The position numbers and the translations under genes are program-made. 16,686 nt of DNA from JBILXY01 sp044378055 (lineage in GTDB: Bacteria; Patescibacteriota; JACMRA01), in contig JBILXY010000020.1 in NCBI GenBank assembly GCA_044378055.1, positions 1-16,686 on the forward strand. The letters run 5' to 3'. Shown here one piece after another: positions 1 through 7,284 of this stretch. Under the pieces are notes generated by a model that saw only the letters and a program-made list of their open reading frames with translations, did not search any database and was not told the DNA's origin. The stretch's first letter is position 1. Each line of letters opens with the position of its first letter.

Positions 1-44
1 AAAGAAAGGAGAAGTAAATTAATTCACACGTACTTTAATCATAG

Positions 45-155
45 GAATATTACATAATCCATCACCCCAATTCTTTCTTTAAGTCGGAAAAGTTGAAAAA
101 GGAACAGCAAATCCAAAGAGCTAAAACACCAGCCGGTGTAAATAATGGCTTATAA
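45..155 (+). other. possible 3' end of an upstream gene
   Basis: A reading frame without stops runs from 45 to a TAA at 153-155. It encodes a Lys/Gln-rich peptide ending TPAGVNNGL, followed 16 bases later by a good terminator. There is no clear start codon, and the same frame has a stop at 42-44. It could therefore be the tail of a frameshifted upstream gene, or chance. The other two plus frames end at 17-22 and at 57, so the true upstream gene may simply stop there. I do not recognise the peptide. Confidence 0.2.
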
Positions 156-170
156 TTAATAGTCTGTAAG

Positions 171-198
171 GAGCTACAATTGGTTAGCTCTTTTTCTT
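171..198 (+). terminator. rho-independent terminator
   Basis: The stem GAGCTA (171-176) pairs with TAGCTC (185-190) and is followed directly by TTTTTCTTT. It probably ends the transcript of whatever gene lies left of the window, isolating it from rnpB. Confidence 0.7.
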
Positions 199-222
199 TG
201 GGCTAAATTTTAGTAGAGCGGG

Positions 223-270
223 AATTTGTAATTACACCGATATGACCGTCCGAGACGGTCGCTACAAATT
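223..270 (-). repeat. GTAG-type palindromic repeat (REP-like)
   Basis: This is a nested inverted repeat. The outer arms AATTTGTA (223-230) and TACAAATT (263-270) enclose an inner perfect 7-bp hairpin, GACCGTC (244-250) and GACGGTC (254-260), with a 3-base loop. Read on the minus strand it starts GTAG, then C, then the GC-rich hairpin. That is the layout of classical REP elements and of the two copies near the ABC exporter (5807-5832 and 7185-7210), although the stem sequence differs. Confidence 0.6.
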
Positions 271-353
271 TTTCTCTTTTAAGAAGGGGCTACCATGGAG
301 ACAGGGTGTTGCCGCTATTTTGACAATTGCTTAAACAAAAGCAAGCTTCAAGT

Positions 354-687
354 TAGGCTAGCTGGACGGTAGCGCCGAGCAATTGGTGAGGAAAGTCGGG
401 ACACCGTTTTTGGTTTACCAAATTCATGGATGGCAGGCTAGTAATCTGCCGGGGGTAACCCTAGGGAGTAGTTTAACTACTGAAAAGTGCAACAGAAAAT
501 ATACCGCCTGTAAGTAATTATAGGTAAGGGTCAAATCGTAAGGTAAGAGCTTACGCATCAAGTCTGGGCAACCAGCGATGTGGCAAACCCCGTCTGGTGC
601 AAGGTCAAGAATGGTCGACTGCGTTAGACAAATTACCGTCTCCTAGGTTTTCCTAGCTAGACAGAATCCCGCTTACAGGCTAGCCTT
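354..687 (+). ncRNA. rnpB: RNase P RNA (class A)
   Basis: This is the catalytic RNA of ribonuclease P, which removes the 5' leader of pre-tRNAs. Hallmarks are visible in order: GAGGAAAGTCGGGAC (388-402, 5' strand of P4), ACAGAAAATATACCGCC (492-508), the GTAAGAGC segment near 543-550, GGCAAACCCC (582-591), and ACAGAATCCCGCTTA (661-675), which closes P4. The ends pair as helix P1: AGGCTAGCT at 355-363 with the mirrored segment at 677-686. At about 333 nt it is a little shorter than typical 350-400 nt class A RNAs, and there is no sign of an intron. A TTGACA lies at 320-325, but no convincing -10 follows at normal spacing. The next gene starts 14 bases after P1, so the two may share a transcript. 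Confidence 0.95.
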
Positions 688-700
688 TAAAAAATTTTAC

Positions 701-1852
701 ATGTCTTCATCTAAAAATCCTAAACCCTCTAAAAATTCAAATAAGCAGGAAGCGTCAAAGAATAAATTTGCAATTCCTAAGTTTCAATTTTCCTTTAATT
801 TAACTGAAAGGCAGAAACAATTTACTGTTATTATTGTAAGTATTATTTTAGCAGGTGGAATTACCTTTGGTGCAGCCTATTTTACTAACCCAAGTTTCAG
901 AGATGCTATAATGGGGAAAAAGCAAGATACTGTTACCCAAATTAATGGTGCTGAATTAACCCAAAGTTTGAATAATTTAGGACAAAGTTTAAGCAAATTT
1001 AATGTTGATGAAATTCTTTACGAAAATATTACCCTTGAAAACTTGCCAGTTTACCCACTTGCCTGGGTGGAAAGATATTTTACACTTTCAGAACGACAGA
1101 ATGCTTTAATTTCAGGCCCGGCCGCCGACCCAGATAAAGATGGATTATCTAACAAACAAGAATTTTTATTCGGTTCAAGCCCAAGGCTTGCTGATACTTT
1201 ATGTTTAGGAAAAACTGGGACTCCAATTTGTAAAGGTAAAAATGATGGTGAAAATGTAGCAGCATTAATTTCTCCTTTAACTGGTGGTACAATCAGTGCT
1301 TCAAGGGTTTTTAGGGTAAGTAAACAAAATTCTAAGCTTATTGAAAACTTACAGAATTCTTTTGAAAATTCCTCTCGTGAAGGTGTAGATTTCCCAAGTT
1401 TGTATCAATTAAGTAAGGAAATTAATTTAGATGATTATTATAATTCTTTTAAAGTTATTGGTGTTGAAGATAACCGAGATTCTTTTGGAAAATACATTGA
1501 AGCCAGAACTTCCATTATCCAAGGTTTCGTGGATGATTCTGAGTTAAATAGTTTAAGCGAAATTTATGGAACTAACGATCCTGTTCAGCTTAAAACCGTA
1601 AGAGATGTTTATCAGTCTAGGCTTGATACTTTAAAAACGGCGCCAGTTCCAAACAGATATGTTAATGCCCATAAAGCTTATCTTTCTATTTTTACTAAAA
1701 TTATTGAATTAGTAAATTTCCGTATTGATGGAATTACAAAGAATACAATTGGCGATGAGGCTTATAAAACCAATAGTAAAAAATTGGCGGTTGAAGTTGT
1801 TTGGGGCTATAGAAAATTAAGCGAAGAGGTTATTAATCTTGGTGGAAAATAA
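701..1852 (+). CDS. membrane-anchored protein with DPDxDG Ca-type motif
   Basis: This 383-residue protein of unknown function has a Ser/Lys/Asn-rich cytoplasmic N terminus (residues 1-40), one transmembrane helix (about 41-61), and a long extracytoplasmic part. Residues 143-155 read DPDKDGLSNKQEF. This matches the thrombospondin-type-3/EF-hand-like calcium-binding motif (Asp143, Asp145, Asp147, Glu154) common in surface proteins of Patescibacteria. The rest is polar and mainly helical in appearance, with two Cys close together (about 165-175) that could form a disulfide. No enzyme motif is seen. The ATG follows rnpB by 14 bases and has no SD sequence. A role in cell-surface structure or adhesion is inference only. 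Confidence 0.8.
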   Translation: MSSSKNPKPSKNSNKQEASKNKFAIPKFQFSFNLTERQKQFTVIIVSIILAGGITFGAAYFTNPSFRDAIMGKKQDTVTQINGAELTQSLNNLGQSLSKFNVDEILYENITLENLPVYPLAWVERYFTLSERQNALISGPAADPDKDGLSNKQEFLFGSSPRLADTLCLGKTGTPICKGKNDGENVAALISPLTGGTISASRVFRVSKQNSKLIENLQNSFENSSREGVDFPSLYQLSKEINLDDYYNSFKVIGVEDNRDSFGKYIEARTSIIQGFVDDSELNSLSEIYGTNDPVQLKTVRDVYQSRLDTLKTAPVPNRYVNAHKAYLSIFTKIIELVNFRIDGITKNTIGDEAYKTNSKKLAVEVVWGYRKLSEEVINLGGK

Positions 1853-1900
1853 GCAGTGTTGACAAAATCAAGAAGCTTCGCCCTAATAATGTTTATAGTT

Positions 1901-1974
1901 GCGGGTATGGTTCAGTGGTAGAACACGACCTTGCCATGGTTGAGACAGGGGTCCGATTCCCCTTACCCGCTCCA
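1901..1974 (+). tRNA. tRNA-Gly (anticodon GCC)
   Basis: A full cloverleaf folds. The acceptor arms are GCGGGTA (1901-1907) and TACCCGC (1964-1970), and the D stem is GTTC/GAAC. The anticodon stem CGACC/GGTTG holds loop TTGCCAT with GCC at 1933-1935. The T stem is AGGGG/CCCCT with loop TCCGATT. The discriminator is T, and CCA is encoded at 1972-1974. Confidence 0.97.
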
Positions 1975-2001
1975 TTAAAACATTTTAAGAAATAATAGCA
2001 A

Positions 2002-2007
2002 TATATA
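2002..2007 (+). promoter_or_regulatory. possible -10 element of a leaderless rpsT promoter
   Basis: TATATA ends 7 bases before the rpsT ATG at 2015, and no SD sequence is present. If used as a -10, transcription would begin at or next to the start codon. There is no good -35 match, so this is weak evidence on its own. The same spacing recurs before the COG0523 and HAD genes. Confidence 0.3.
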
Positions 2008-2014
2008 CATTTGC

Positions 2015-2389
2015 ATGCCTAATACAAAATCAGCGAAAAAAGCCCTAAGAGGATCATTAAGAAAAAAAGAATTTAACGATTTATCTAAAAGTAAGATCAA
2101 GAACTCATTAAGAAATTTAAGAAAGAGTTTGTCCGAAGGAATCACAGAATCTCAGGAAGCATTGTCTAAAGCCTTTTCAGCCTTAGATAAAGCAGTTAAA
2201 ACTAACTTAATTCCAAAAGGAAGAGCTAATAGAAAGAAATCAAGACTAGCTGCCCTTTTAGAAAGAACTTTCAACACTACAACAGAAGCCAAACCAGAAA
2301 AGGTTGCAAAAGAAAAAGTAGAAAAAACCGAAAAAGTAGCTAAGGAAGTTAAACCAGCTAAGGTTGCAAAAGTTGCTAAAGCAAAATAG
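2015..2389 (+). CDS. rpsT: 30S ribosomal protein bS20
   Basis: bS20 binds 16S rRNA early in 30S assembly. The N-terminal part (about residues 1-85) has the family pattern: MPNTKSAKKALR, a helical middle with KSKIKNSLRN, and the closing NLIPKGRANRKKSRLAALL. The family is usually 85-90 residues. Here about 37 extra residues form a low-complexity tail of Lys, Ala, Val, Glu and Pro with repeated KVAK units, a type of extension common on ribosomal proteins of small-genome bacteria. The ATG lacks an SD and lies 40 bases after tRNA-Gly. Two hairpins follow the gene. Confidence 0.96.
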   Translation: MPNTKSAKKALRGSLRKKEFNDLSKSKIKNSLRNLRKSLSEGITESQEALSKAFSALDKAVKTNLIPKGRANRKKSRLAALLERTFNTTTEAKPEKVAKEKVEKTEKVAKEVKPAKVAKVAKAK

Positions 2390-2416
2390 TAAAATATTTT
2401 TACAAATAAAGAAAAT

Positions 2417-2432
2417 TCTCCCTTTGGGGAGA
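2417..2432 (+). terminator. hairpin after rpsT
   Basis: The stem TCTCCC/GGGAGA has a TTTG loop, followed by a weak T-rich stretch (TAAACTTTT). It lies 28 bases after the rpsT stop and probably ends that transcript. It stands back to back with the nusG terminator. Confidence 0.55.
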
Positions 2433-2460
2433 TAAACTTTTGGTGAAAATTAATTGGATA

Positions 2461-2483
2461 TAAAAAAATACCCTTTCGGGTAT
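2461..2483 (-). terminator. rho-independent terminator of secE-nusG
   Basis: On the minus strand, ATACCC/GGGTAT with a GAAA tetraloop (2468-2483) is followed by a run of seven T, about 20 bases after the nusG stop. A GNRA loop with a U tract is a strong terminator form. It also shows that rplK does not follow nusG here. Confidence 0.8.
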
Positions 2484-2503
2484 AATTCTAAATACTACAA
2501 TTT

Positions 2504-3091
2504 CTAAATAACTTTCTGAATTTCTAGGATGTCTAGTTCAACATTGGTTTCTCTGTCGAAAATGGTTAAAAGTACATTAACACGAGAGTTTTCTTTATCA
2601 ATAGCAGAGATTTTACCTTGCATGTCTTTGAAAGGTCCGTCGGTTACTTTAATTGTTTCGCCAACTCGGTAATCAATAATTGTAGCAGCGCCACTTCCTT
2701 CACTTTCTTTAGCCAGCTTTTCTTTAAGTCTTTCAACATATCCTTCTTCTAAAGCTACGGCAAAATCGCCTGTTCCAGCAATTCTTGATACATACTGGGT
2801 ATTTTGAATTAAGTAGGCAATTTCCTTGTCTAAAATCATTCTTAAATAAATATAACCAGGGTAAATCTTTTCAAATTTTTCGGTTCTTTCACCTTTTTTA
2901 TTTAATTTAGTAAGTTTTTTAAGTGGAATGTATAATTCCAACAATTTATCGCCTAAGTTACTGTTTTCAATTTTAGCTTCTAAAGTTCTTCTAACAGCAT
3001 CTTCAAAACCTACATAAGTTTGAAGGATGTACCAACGGGGGTTTAAATCAATTTTTATGTTATCGTCGTTATTTTCTTTTTTAATAGCCAT
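2504..3091 (-). CDS. nusG: transcription termination/antitermination factor NusG
   Basis: NusG binds RNA polymerase as an elongation factor and links it to ribosomes or Rho. The 195-residue protein has the NGN domain, starting near WYILQTYVGFEDAV (residues 20-33) and including PGYIYLRM, and a C-terminal KOW domain from about 143 (VGETIKVTDGPFKDMQGKIS). The length is normal for the family. It starts 10 bases after the secE stop with no SD, the standard bacterial order secE-nusG. Unlike many bacteria, no L11/L1 genes follow, because a strong terminator lies just downstream. Confidence 0.97.
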   Translation of the reverse strand: MAIKKENNDDNIKIDLNPRWYILQTYVGFEDAVRRTLEAKIENSNLGDKLLELYIPLKKLTKLNKKGERTEKFEKIYPGYIYLRMILDKEIAYLIQNTQYVSRIAGTGDFAVALEEGYVERLKEKLAKESEGSGAATIIDYRVGETIKVTDGPFKDMQGKISAIDKENSRVNVLLTIFDRETNVELDILEIQKVI

Positions 3092-3101
3092 ATTATAATT
3101 A

Positions 3102-3476
3102 TTATCTAGCGGTTAAGTTAGTCCAAAAGTCTTTTCCACAATCACCTACATTTCTTTTTTGTCCTGCTGGAGAAGTGCAATCTACAAATTTAACACCATC
3201 GGTGAAAATTCTATCGAATAAACCAAGGGAAATAGACATTACAAAGGTGAATAATAGAATTATAGAAGACCATTTGTAAACATATTTCCATGTAGGCCAT
3301 TGTACTAATTTTAATTCTTCTAGGGTTGTTTTTAAAAATCCAGGCTTTCTTTCTTTCTTTTCAACTTTTGGAAGTGAATTTGGCTTAGAATCCAAGGGTT
3401 TTGGTTCAATGTTTTTAGATTTACCAGCAATATTTGCTTCAACTAAAGAATCGGTTTTTTGACGGGTGATTGCCAT
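3102..3476 (-). CDS. secE: preprotein translocase subunit SecE
   Basis: SecE clamps SecY in the protein-export channel. The 124-residue protein has a disordered, Lys/Pro-rich N terminus (1-45) and then the conserved amphipathic helix and hinge LEELKLVQWPTW (52-63), where WPT is the family signature. A single transmembrane helix follows (about 70-87). The tail contains two Cys (about 99 and 112), unusual for SecE. It is longer than minimal one-helix SecE (about 60 residues) because of both extensions. It is the first gene of the secE-nusG operon, with no SD. A GATAAT that could serve as -10 lies 11 bases before the ATG. Confidence 0.95.
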   Translation of the reverse strand: MAITRQKTDSLVEANIAGKSKNIEPKPLDSKPNSLPKVEKKERKPGFLKTTLEELKLVQWPTWKYVYKWSSIILLFTFVMSISLGLFDRIFTDGVKFVDCTSPAGQKRNVGDCGKDFWTNLTAR

Positions 3477-3543
3477 AATGGTTTTAAATTATCAGTTTAA
3501 TGTTCAATTAATGACCAAAGCAGCAGCCTTGTCAAGAATATGA

Positions 3544-4899
3544 ATGATTAAGAAGAATATAGTTGTGAATTATCTATTTGTTTTAGTTTTTATTATTCAA
3601 GCAAAGCTTTTAAGGCTGGTTTTATCTTGGTTAAAAAAAGGAAACGCCACAAGTTTACCAGGAATTTTAATTGAATTATATTTTCCAAGCCTAATAAAAA
3701 ATTTAACCAAAAATTATAAACAAATTATTGTAATTTCAGGCACTAATGGTAAAACTACCACAAGATCCATTCTTGTAAAAATTTTCTCGGAAGCAGGTTT
3801 CAAAGTTTGCACAAATCTTGGTGGGGCTAATATTTACAGGGGGATTGCCACAAGTTTATTATTTGATCATAACTGGCCTGGAAAGCCGAAATCAGATATA
3901 TTAATTCTGGAAATTGAAGAGGCAACATTACCTAAAATTTCTAAGTATTTAAAAGTTGATAAGTTAATTCTAACCAATTTGTTCCGTGACCAATTAGATT
4001 TATATGGTGAAATAGATGTAACTTTAAATTATTTTAAAAAATCACTGGCTTTGCTGGACTCTGAAAAGCTGGAATTAATAATTAACGCCGATGATGCAAA
4101 ATTGGTGGGCCTTACAGGGCTTGATTTAAAAGCAAAAATTCTTGGTTTTGGTTTAAATATACCGAATGACAAAAAACCTAAATTTGAACTAGATTACATA
4201 CTTTTGCCGGAAACGATAATTAATAATTTATGGGAATTATCCTATCTTAATAAGAATAAATCGTCAGCTAAATCCGATGTTTCTACCAGTTTTGTTATTA
4301 CAAAATCATCTAAAAATCAGTTTTTGGGTGCTGAATTTGAAACAAATTTGAACGGAAACTACAATTTGTATAATTGCCTTGCTGCTATTGTTGCCAGTTC
4401 TGAAATTTCAGTATCAATAATTCAAAAGGCATTAAAAATGCAAACCGAGGTGTTTGGAAGGGGAGAAATAATTGAAATACAAAATACTAAAATAAAAATT
4501 ATTCTGGTAAAAAATCCAGCCAGTTTTGATCAGGTTTTAGATCAAATTTCCGAATCTGAACAAATTAAAAACTTAGCATTTCTGATTAATGATAACATTG
4601 CAGACGGCAGAGATGTTTCTTGGCTTTGGGATATAAATTTTGAAAATTATTTACCTAAAATTAAACTCGGAAAGGTTCTAACAGGAGGGAAAAGAGGTAT
4701 GGATATGTTGCTTCGTTTAGAATATGCTGGGTTAAAAGTAAACCTAGAAAATAATCAGGATAGGCTAGAAAGTTTATTATCCGAGATTCTCCAAAAACCA
4801 ACTTTTACTGTGCTTTGCACCTATACCGCCATGACCGAACTTCGCCAGTTATTATCCACCAAGGTAACTTTGAAGAAGATTAACGATGAAAGTTATTAA
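3544..4899 (+). CDS. murT: MurT-like Mur ligase (DUF1727 family)
   Basis: MurT with GatD amidates the D-Glu of lipid II during peptidoglycan synthesis. Evidence: a hydrophobic N terminus with the GNATSLPG block (33-40), the Mur ligase ATP loop GTNGKTTT (66-73), GGANIYRGIATSL, and TNLFRDQLDLYGE in the central domain. The C-terminal DUF1727 domain has DNIADGRDVSWLWD (350-363); its Asp residues are where MurT is known to support the GatD active site. Two oddities stand out. The four-Cys zinc ribbon usual in MurT is absent (only three scattered Cys), and no gatD is found next to it, although the two are normally adjacent. Length (451) fits the family. No SD. MurT identity is strong; its amidation partner is unknown. 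Confidence 0.88.
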   Translation: MIKKNIVVNYLFVLVFIIQAKLLRLVLSWLKKGNATSLPGILIELYFPSLIKNLTKNYKQIIVISGTNGKTTTRSILVKIFSEAGFKVCTNLGGANIYRGIATSLLFDHNWPGKPKSDILILEIEEATLPKISKYLKVDKLILTNLFRDQLDLYGEIDVTLNYFKKSLALLDSEKLELIINADDAKLVGLTGLDLKAKILGFGLNIPNDKKPKFELDYILLPETIINNLWELSYLNKNKSSAKSDVSTSFVITKSSKNQFLGAEFETNLNGNYNLYNCLAAIVASSEISVSIIQKALKMQTEVFGRGEIIEIQNTKIKIILVKNPASFDQVLDQISESEQIKNLAFLINDNIADGRDVSWLWDINFENYLPKIKLGKVLTGGKRGMDMLLRLEYAGLKVNLENNQDRLESLLSEILQKPTFTVLCTYTAMTELRQLLSTKVTLKKINDESY

Positions 4900-4936
4900 A
4901 CATCGACATGTTTTGGAGTTATTGCGAAACGGTAAA

Positions 4937-4981
4937 CACCCCGTCAAACTTCGTTTGCCACCCTTCAAGAGGGGAATTTTT
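4937..4981 (+). repeat. two-hairpin repeat, copy 1
   Basis: The layout is CACCCC, then the hairpin CAAAC (4945-4949)/GTTTG (4953-4957) with loop TTC, then CCACCCTT, a short loop, AGGGG, then AATTTTT. It has the same layout as the copies at 7131-7172, 8897-8940, 8959-9002 and 14577-14668. It lies between convergent murT and the ABC ATPase gene. The last stem plus T run could terminate murT. Confidence 0.6.
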
Positions 4982-4991
4982 AGTTTCTCGA

Positions 4992-5774
4992 TTACTCATC
5001 CAATTCCAAATTGCCCTCCAATAGGTTTTTGAAATATGGTGAAACTCTTATTAAATCGTTTTTGTTATAAAATACCAGGTTTTTATCTAGTTTAGCTCTA
5101 GACATATCTAAAATTCCCACAGCTTTATCTAAAGTTTTAAGTCTATGGGCTACAACCAAAGTTAAAGAATTTTTTGCTAACTCATCTATCATATTGGTAA
5201 TTGCTTTTTCCGAAATTTCATCTAAAGAACTGGTTGGTTCGTCGATAATTATTAATTTTGGTTGGAAGTATTTCGCCCTTAAAAATAACCCTGCAAAATT
5301 TAATCGTTGTCTTTGCCCGCCTGATAAATTTAAACCGCCTTCACCGATCAGGGTTTTTAAACCATCTTTTTCTTCAAACAATTTCCAAAGCCCTACACTT
5401 TTTAAAACAGAAATTAAATCTTCATCTGTGTAAATTTCTTTGTCTGTTGGTAGGCCAAAAAGTAAATTGTAATCTAATTTTCCACGCAAATTAGTAGAGG
5501 TTTGTGCCTGAAAAGCTAATAATTGCCTTCGTCCAAGATCGTCTAGTTTATAAACATCTTGATTATCTATTAATACTTGCCCAGAGTCTGGGTTTAGTTG
5601 CCCACCAAGAATGCTGATAAGTGTGGTTTTACCAACCCCAGAAGGGCCAATAATTCCATAAAGATGAGATTGCCGTGAACCAGTTTCAAGCTCTAAATTG
5701 TGATTATCAAAAAGAGTTGTAGTAGAATTATATTTAAAATTCAAATTGTTAAGTTGTAAGTGTATTGTGTGCAT
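4992..5774 (-). CDS. ABC exporter ATPase subunit
   Basis: This 260-residue nucleotide-binding subunit hydrolyses ATP to drive transport. It has Walker A GPSGVGKT (43-50), a Q-loop near 89-91, the signature LSGGQRQR (150-157), Walker B LIIIDEP (174-180, catalytic Glu179), and the switch His in VVAHR (His210). The sequence style is that of exporter-type ATPases normally fused to their membrane domain. The membrane half is encoded just upstream (5869-6996) as a separate gene. The 94-base gap between them holds a GTAG-type palindrome, and the two genes are in different frames. The substrate is unknown. Confidence 0.9.
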   Translation of the reverse strand: MHTIHLQLNNLNFKYNSTTTLFDNHNLELETGSRQSHLYGIIGPSGVGKTTLISILGGQLNPDSGQVLIDNQDVYKLDDLGRRQLLAFQAQTSTNLRGKLDYNLLFGLPTDKEIYTDEDLISVLKSVGLWKLFEEKDGLKTLIGEGGLNLSGGQRQRLNFAGLFLRAKYFQPKLIIIDEPTSSLDEISEKAITNMIDELAKNSLTLVVAHRLKTLDKAVGILDMSRAKLDKNLVFYNKNDLIRVSPYFKNLLEGNLELDE

Positions 5775-5806
5775 AATTTTGTGCGTTTGTTGTTGAATTA
5801 TTAACA

Positions 5807-5832
5807 GTAGAGGCGATCGCGGATCGCCATTG
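5807..5832 (+). repeat. GTAG-type palindromic repeat (REP-like)
   Basis: GTAG, AG, then a perfect 7-bp hairpin GGCGATC (5812-5818)/GATCGCC (5822-5828) with loop GCG, then ATTG. The copy at 7185-7210 is identical at 24 of 26 positions and has the same orientation. The two flank the gene for the exporter membrane subunit. This copy lies in the gap between the membrane and ATPase genes. Confidence 0.75.
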
Positions 5833-5868
5833 GATATCTGTCATATAGACATTTCTTCTTGTTTTTAC

Positions 5869-6996
5869 CTATTTCTTCCCATCCAAATACTCCTTTTGCT
5901 TTTCCTCTAATTCCTGAATTTGTAAAGCCACATTTTCATCAATTTTATCACCTTCTAAAACAGGATAAGTTTGCACCCCAAACTGCCGAATAAAATCGAA
6001 TAAATCTTCCTGCCGGGAAATAGATTGAATAGAATTTCTTATCATATTTCCAACTCTCATTATTGGCCCTGATCCATTAAAATAGGCAATTAAAAGTGAT
6101 AATCCAACACCAGTATTAATTTGATTTGTATTTACTAGTTCGAATAAAACCATGCCCACCACCAAATTGGAAATCGCGTAAGCAGTTCTAGTAAATGTTC
6201 TGGTTAAACCAAATGCTTGCTGAGTTATAGAGTTAATATTAATTGAATTTAAATAGTTACTTTTTAAAGATTCAATCTGTTCATTGCTTGCAAATGAAGC
6301 TCTGATTAAAGCATTTTGTTGCAGGGTTTCCACTGCTTTTGATCTAGATTTATCATCGGCTTTTATTCTTTTCTTTTTAAAAACCTCTGCATTAAGATAA
6401 TTAATAGCTATACTCATAAAAGCAATTACGAAGAACGAAATTGTGCCAATAATACCTAATCTATAATCAAAACTAGCCATTGTTACAACCACTGTTATAA
6501 ATCCAATTACTGTAGGTAATAAATTTTCCACAATGAGTACTACAAGTCCTTCCATTTCTTTTGTTGTCGTTTCAATTTTATTAATAATTTGTCCGCTCGA
6601 TTTTGTTGTATGATAAATGGGATCCACAGAAAGAAAATATTTATAAGCTGCATAGTTTATACTGTTGGTCGATTGTAAAACTAACTTATCAAAAAGCCGA
6701 ATTATAAATCTATTCAGAACTTCCAAGACAATAAATGCTATTATAAAATAGTAAAAATACTCAATTTTATTGTTAAACAAGGCTATTCCAAGAATTATAG
6801 GAGCAAGGGATAGAAAAGTAGATTGAACAACTTCAGAAACTATTTGCAAAATTAAATTCCACTTTTGATCCAGTAAAATTTTATACCAGGGCTTGTTGAA
6901 ATCTACTGGAAGAAGTTTAATATCTTTTTCTAGATTGAAATATTTGTAGATAAAGTTATAGTAGCGCTCTTTAAATTCAGAGCTAAGTTTGAACAT
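5869..6996 (-). CDS. ABC exporter membrane subunit
   Basis: This 375-residue protein contains several hydrophobic segments (around residues 50-75, 80-100, 150-175, 180-200 and 275-310). The soluble coupling-helix regions between them are typical of the type-1 ABC exporter transmembrane domain (six helices), for example DPIYHTTKSSGQIINKIE and RQEDLFDFI near the end. No ATPase motifs are present; the ATPase is encoded by the next gene. The protein ends with a charged Glu/Lys/Gln-rich linker (about 345-375), as if a fused exporter had been cut at the usual linker. No SD precedes the ATG. It may form a homodimer or pair with another half-transporter; the substrate is unknown. Confidence 0.85.
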   Translation of the reverse strand: MFKLSSEFKERYYNFIYKYFNLEKDIKLLPVDFNKPWYKILLDQKWNLILQIVSEVVQSTFLSLAPIILGIALFNNKIEYFYYFIIAFIVLEVLNRFIIRLFDKLVLQSTNSINYAAYKYFLSVDPIYHTTKSSGQIINKIETTTKEMEGLVVLIVENLLPTVIGFITVVVTMASFDYRLGIIGTISFFVIAFMSIAINYLNAEVFKKKRIKADDKSRSKAVETLQQNALIRASFASNEQIESLKSNYLNSININSITQQAFGLTRTFTRTAYAISNLVVGMVLFELVNTNQINTGVGLSLLIAYFNGSGPIMRVGNMIRNSIQSISRQEDLFDFIRQFGVQTYPVLEGDKIDENVALQIQELEEKQKEYLDGKK

Positions 6997-7130
6997 AGTA
7001 ATTAAAATGTGAGGGCTTGAAGTTTATAAAAAATTTTGAAATCGAAATTGAGCCCAGCAAAGTCTGTTACAATTAATGCACAAAATCAAACTTAAGTCAA
7101 AAATAAATCTGTTCAATGGTCCAAAAACCA

Positions 7131-7172
7131 ATTCTCCCTTGTAAAGGGAGGTGCCCAAAGGGCGGAGGGTTA
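7131..7172 (-). repeat. two-hairpin repeat, copy 2
   Basis: On the minus strand it reads AACCCTCC, hairpin GCCC/GGGC with loop TTT (7153-7163), AC, then the stem CTCCCTT/AAGGGAG (7134-7150) with a 3-base loop, then AAT. The order of parts is the same as in the other copies, with different stem sequences. It lies in the 288-base non-coding gap upstream of the exporter operon. A reading frame across it (7024-7245) translates repeat sequence and is not a gene. Confidence 0.6.
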
Positions 7173-7184
7173 GAAGCGTAGGCC

Positions 7185-7210
7185 GTAGAGGTGATCTCGG
7201 ATCGCCATTG
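7185..7210 (+). repeat. GTAG-type palindromic repeat (REP-like)
   Basis: This is the second copy of the 26-base element at 5807-5832, with two differences (C to T and G to T). These changes weaken the left arm of the palindrome (GGTGATC against GATCGCC). It lies just 13 bases from a two-hairpin repeat, so different repeat families cluster in this gap. Confidence 0.7.
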
Positions 7211-7243
7211 TAACATATTAAAACCGACACACCCAATTTCCCC

Positions 7244-7275
7244 AAAAAAAATTAAGACTCACGCGATTGTGAGCC
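7244..7275 (-). terminator. rho-independent terminator
   Basis: On the minus strand the stem CTCAC/GTGAG (7258-7273) with a 6-base loop is followed by TTAATTTTTTT. It lies 10 bases after the stop of the 63-residue gene and ends the long PH, ATP-grasp, umuDC transcript, if that transcript extends this far. Confidence 0.7.
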
Positions 7276-7284
7276 TTTCGTTCA

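Noticed and set aside
320..325. TTGACA as the rnpB promoter -35
   Set aside because: No plausible -10 lies 16-18 bases downstream, so the rnpB promoter is left uncalled.
7024..7245. 73-codon reading frame on the minus strand
   Set aside because: It translates across a two-hairpin repeat and a GTAG palindrome, its protein is low-complexity Leu/Pro/Arg-rich text typical of such repeats, and it has no SD or family resemblance.
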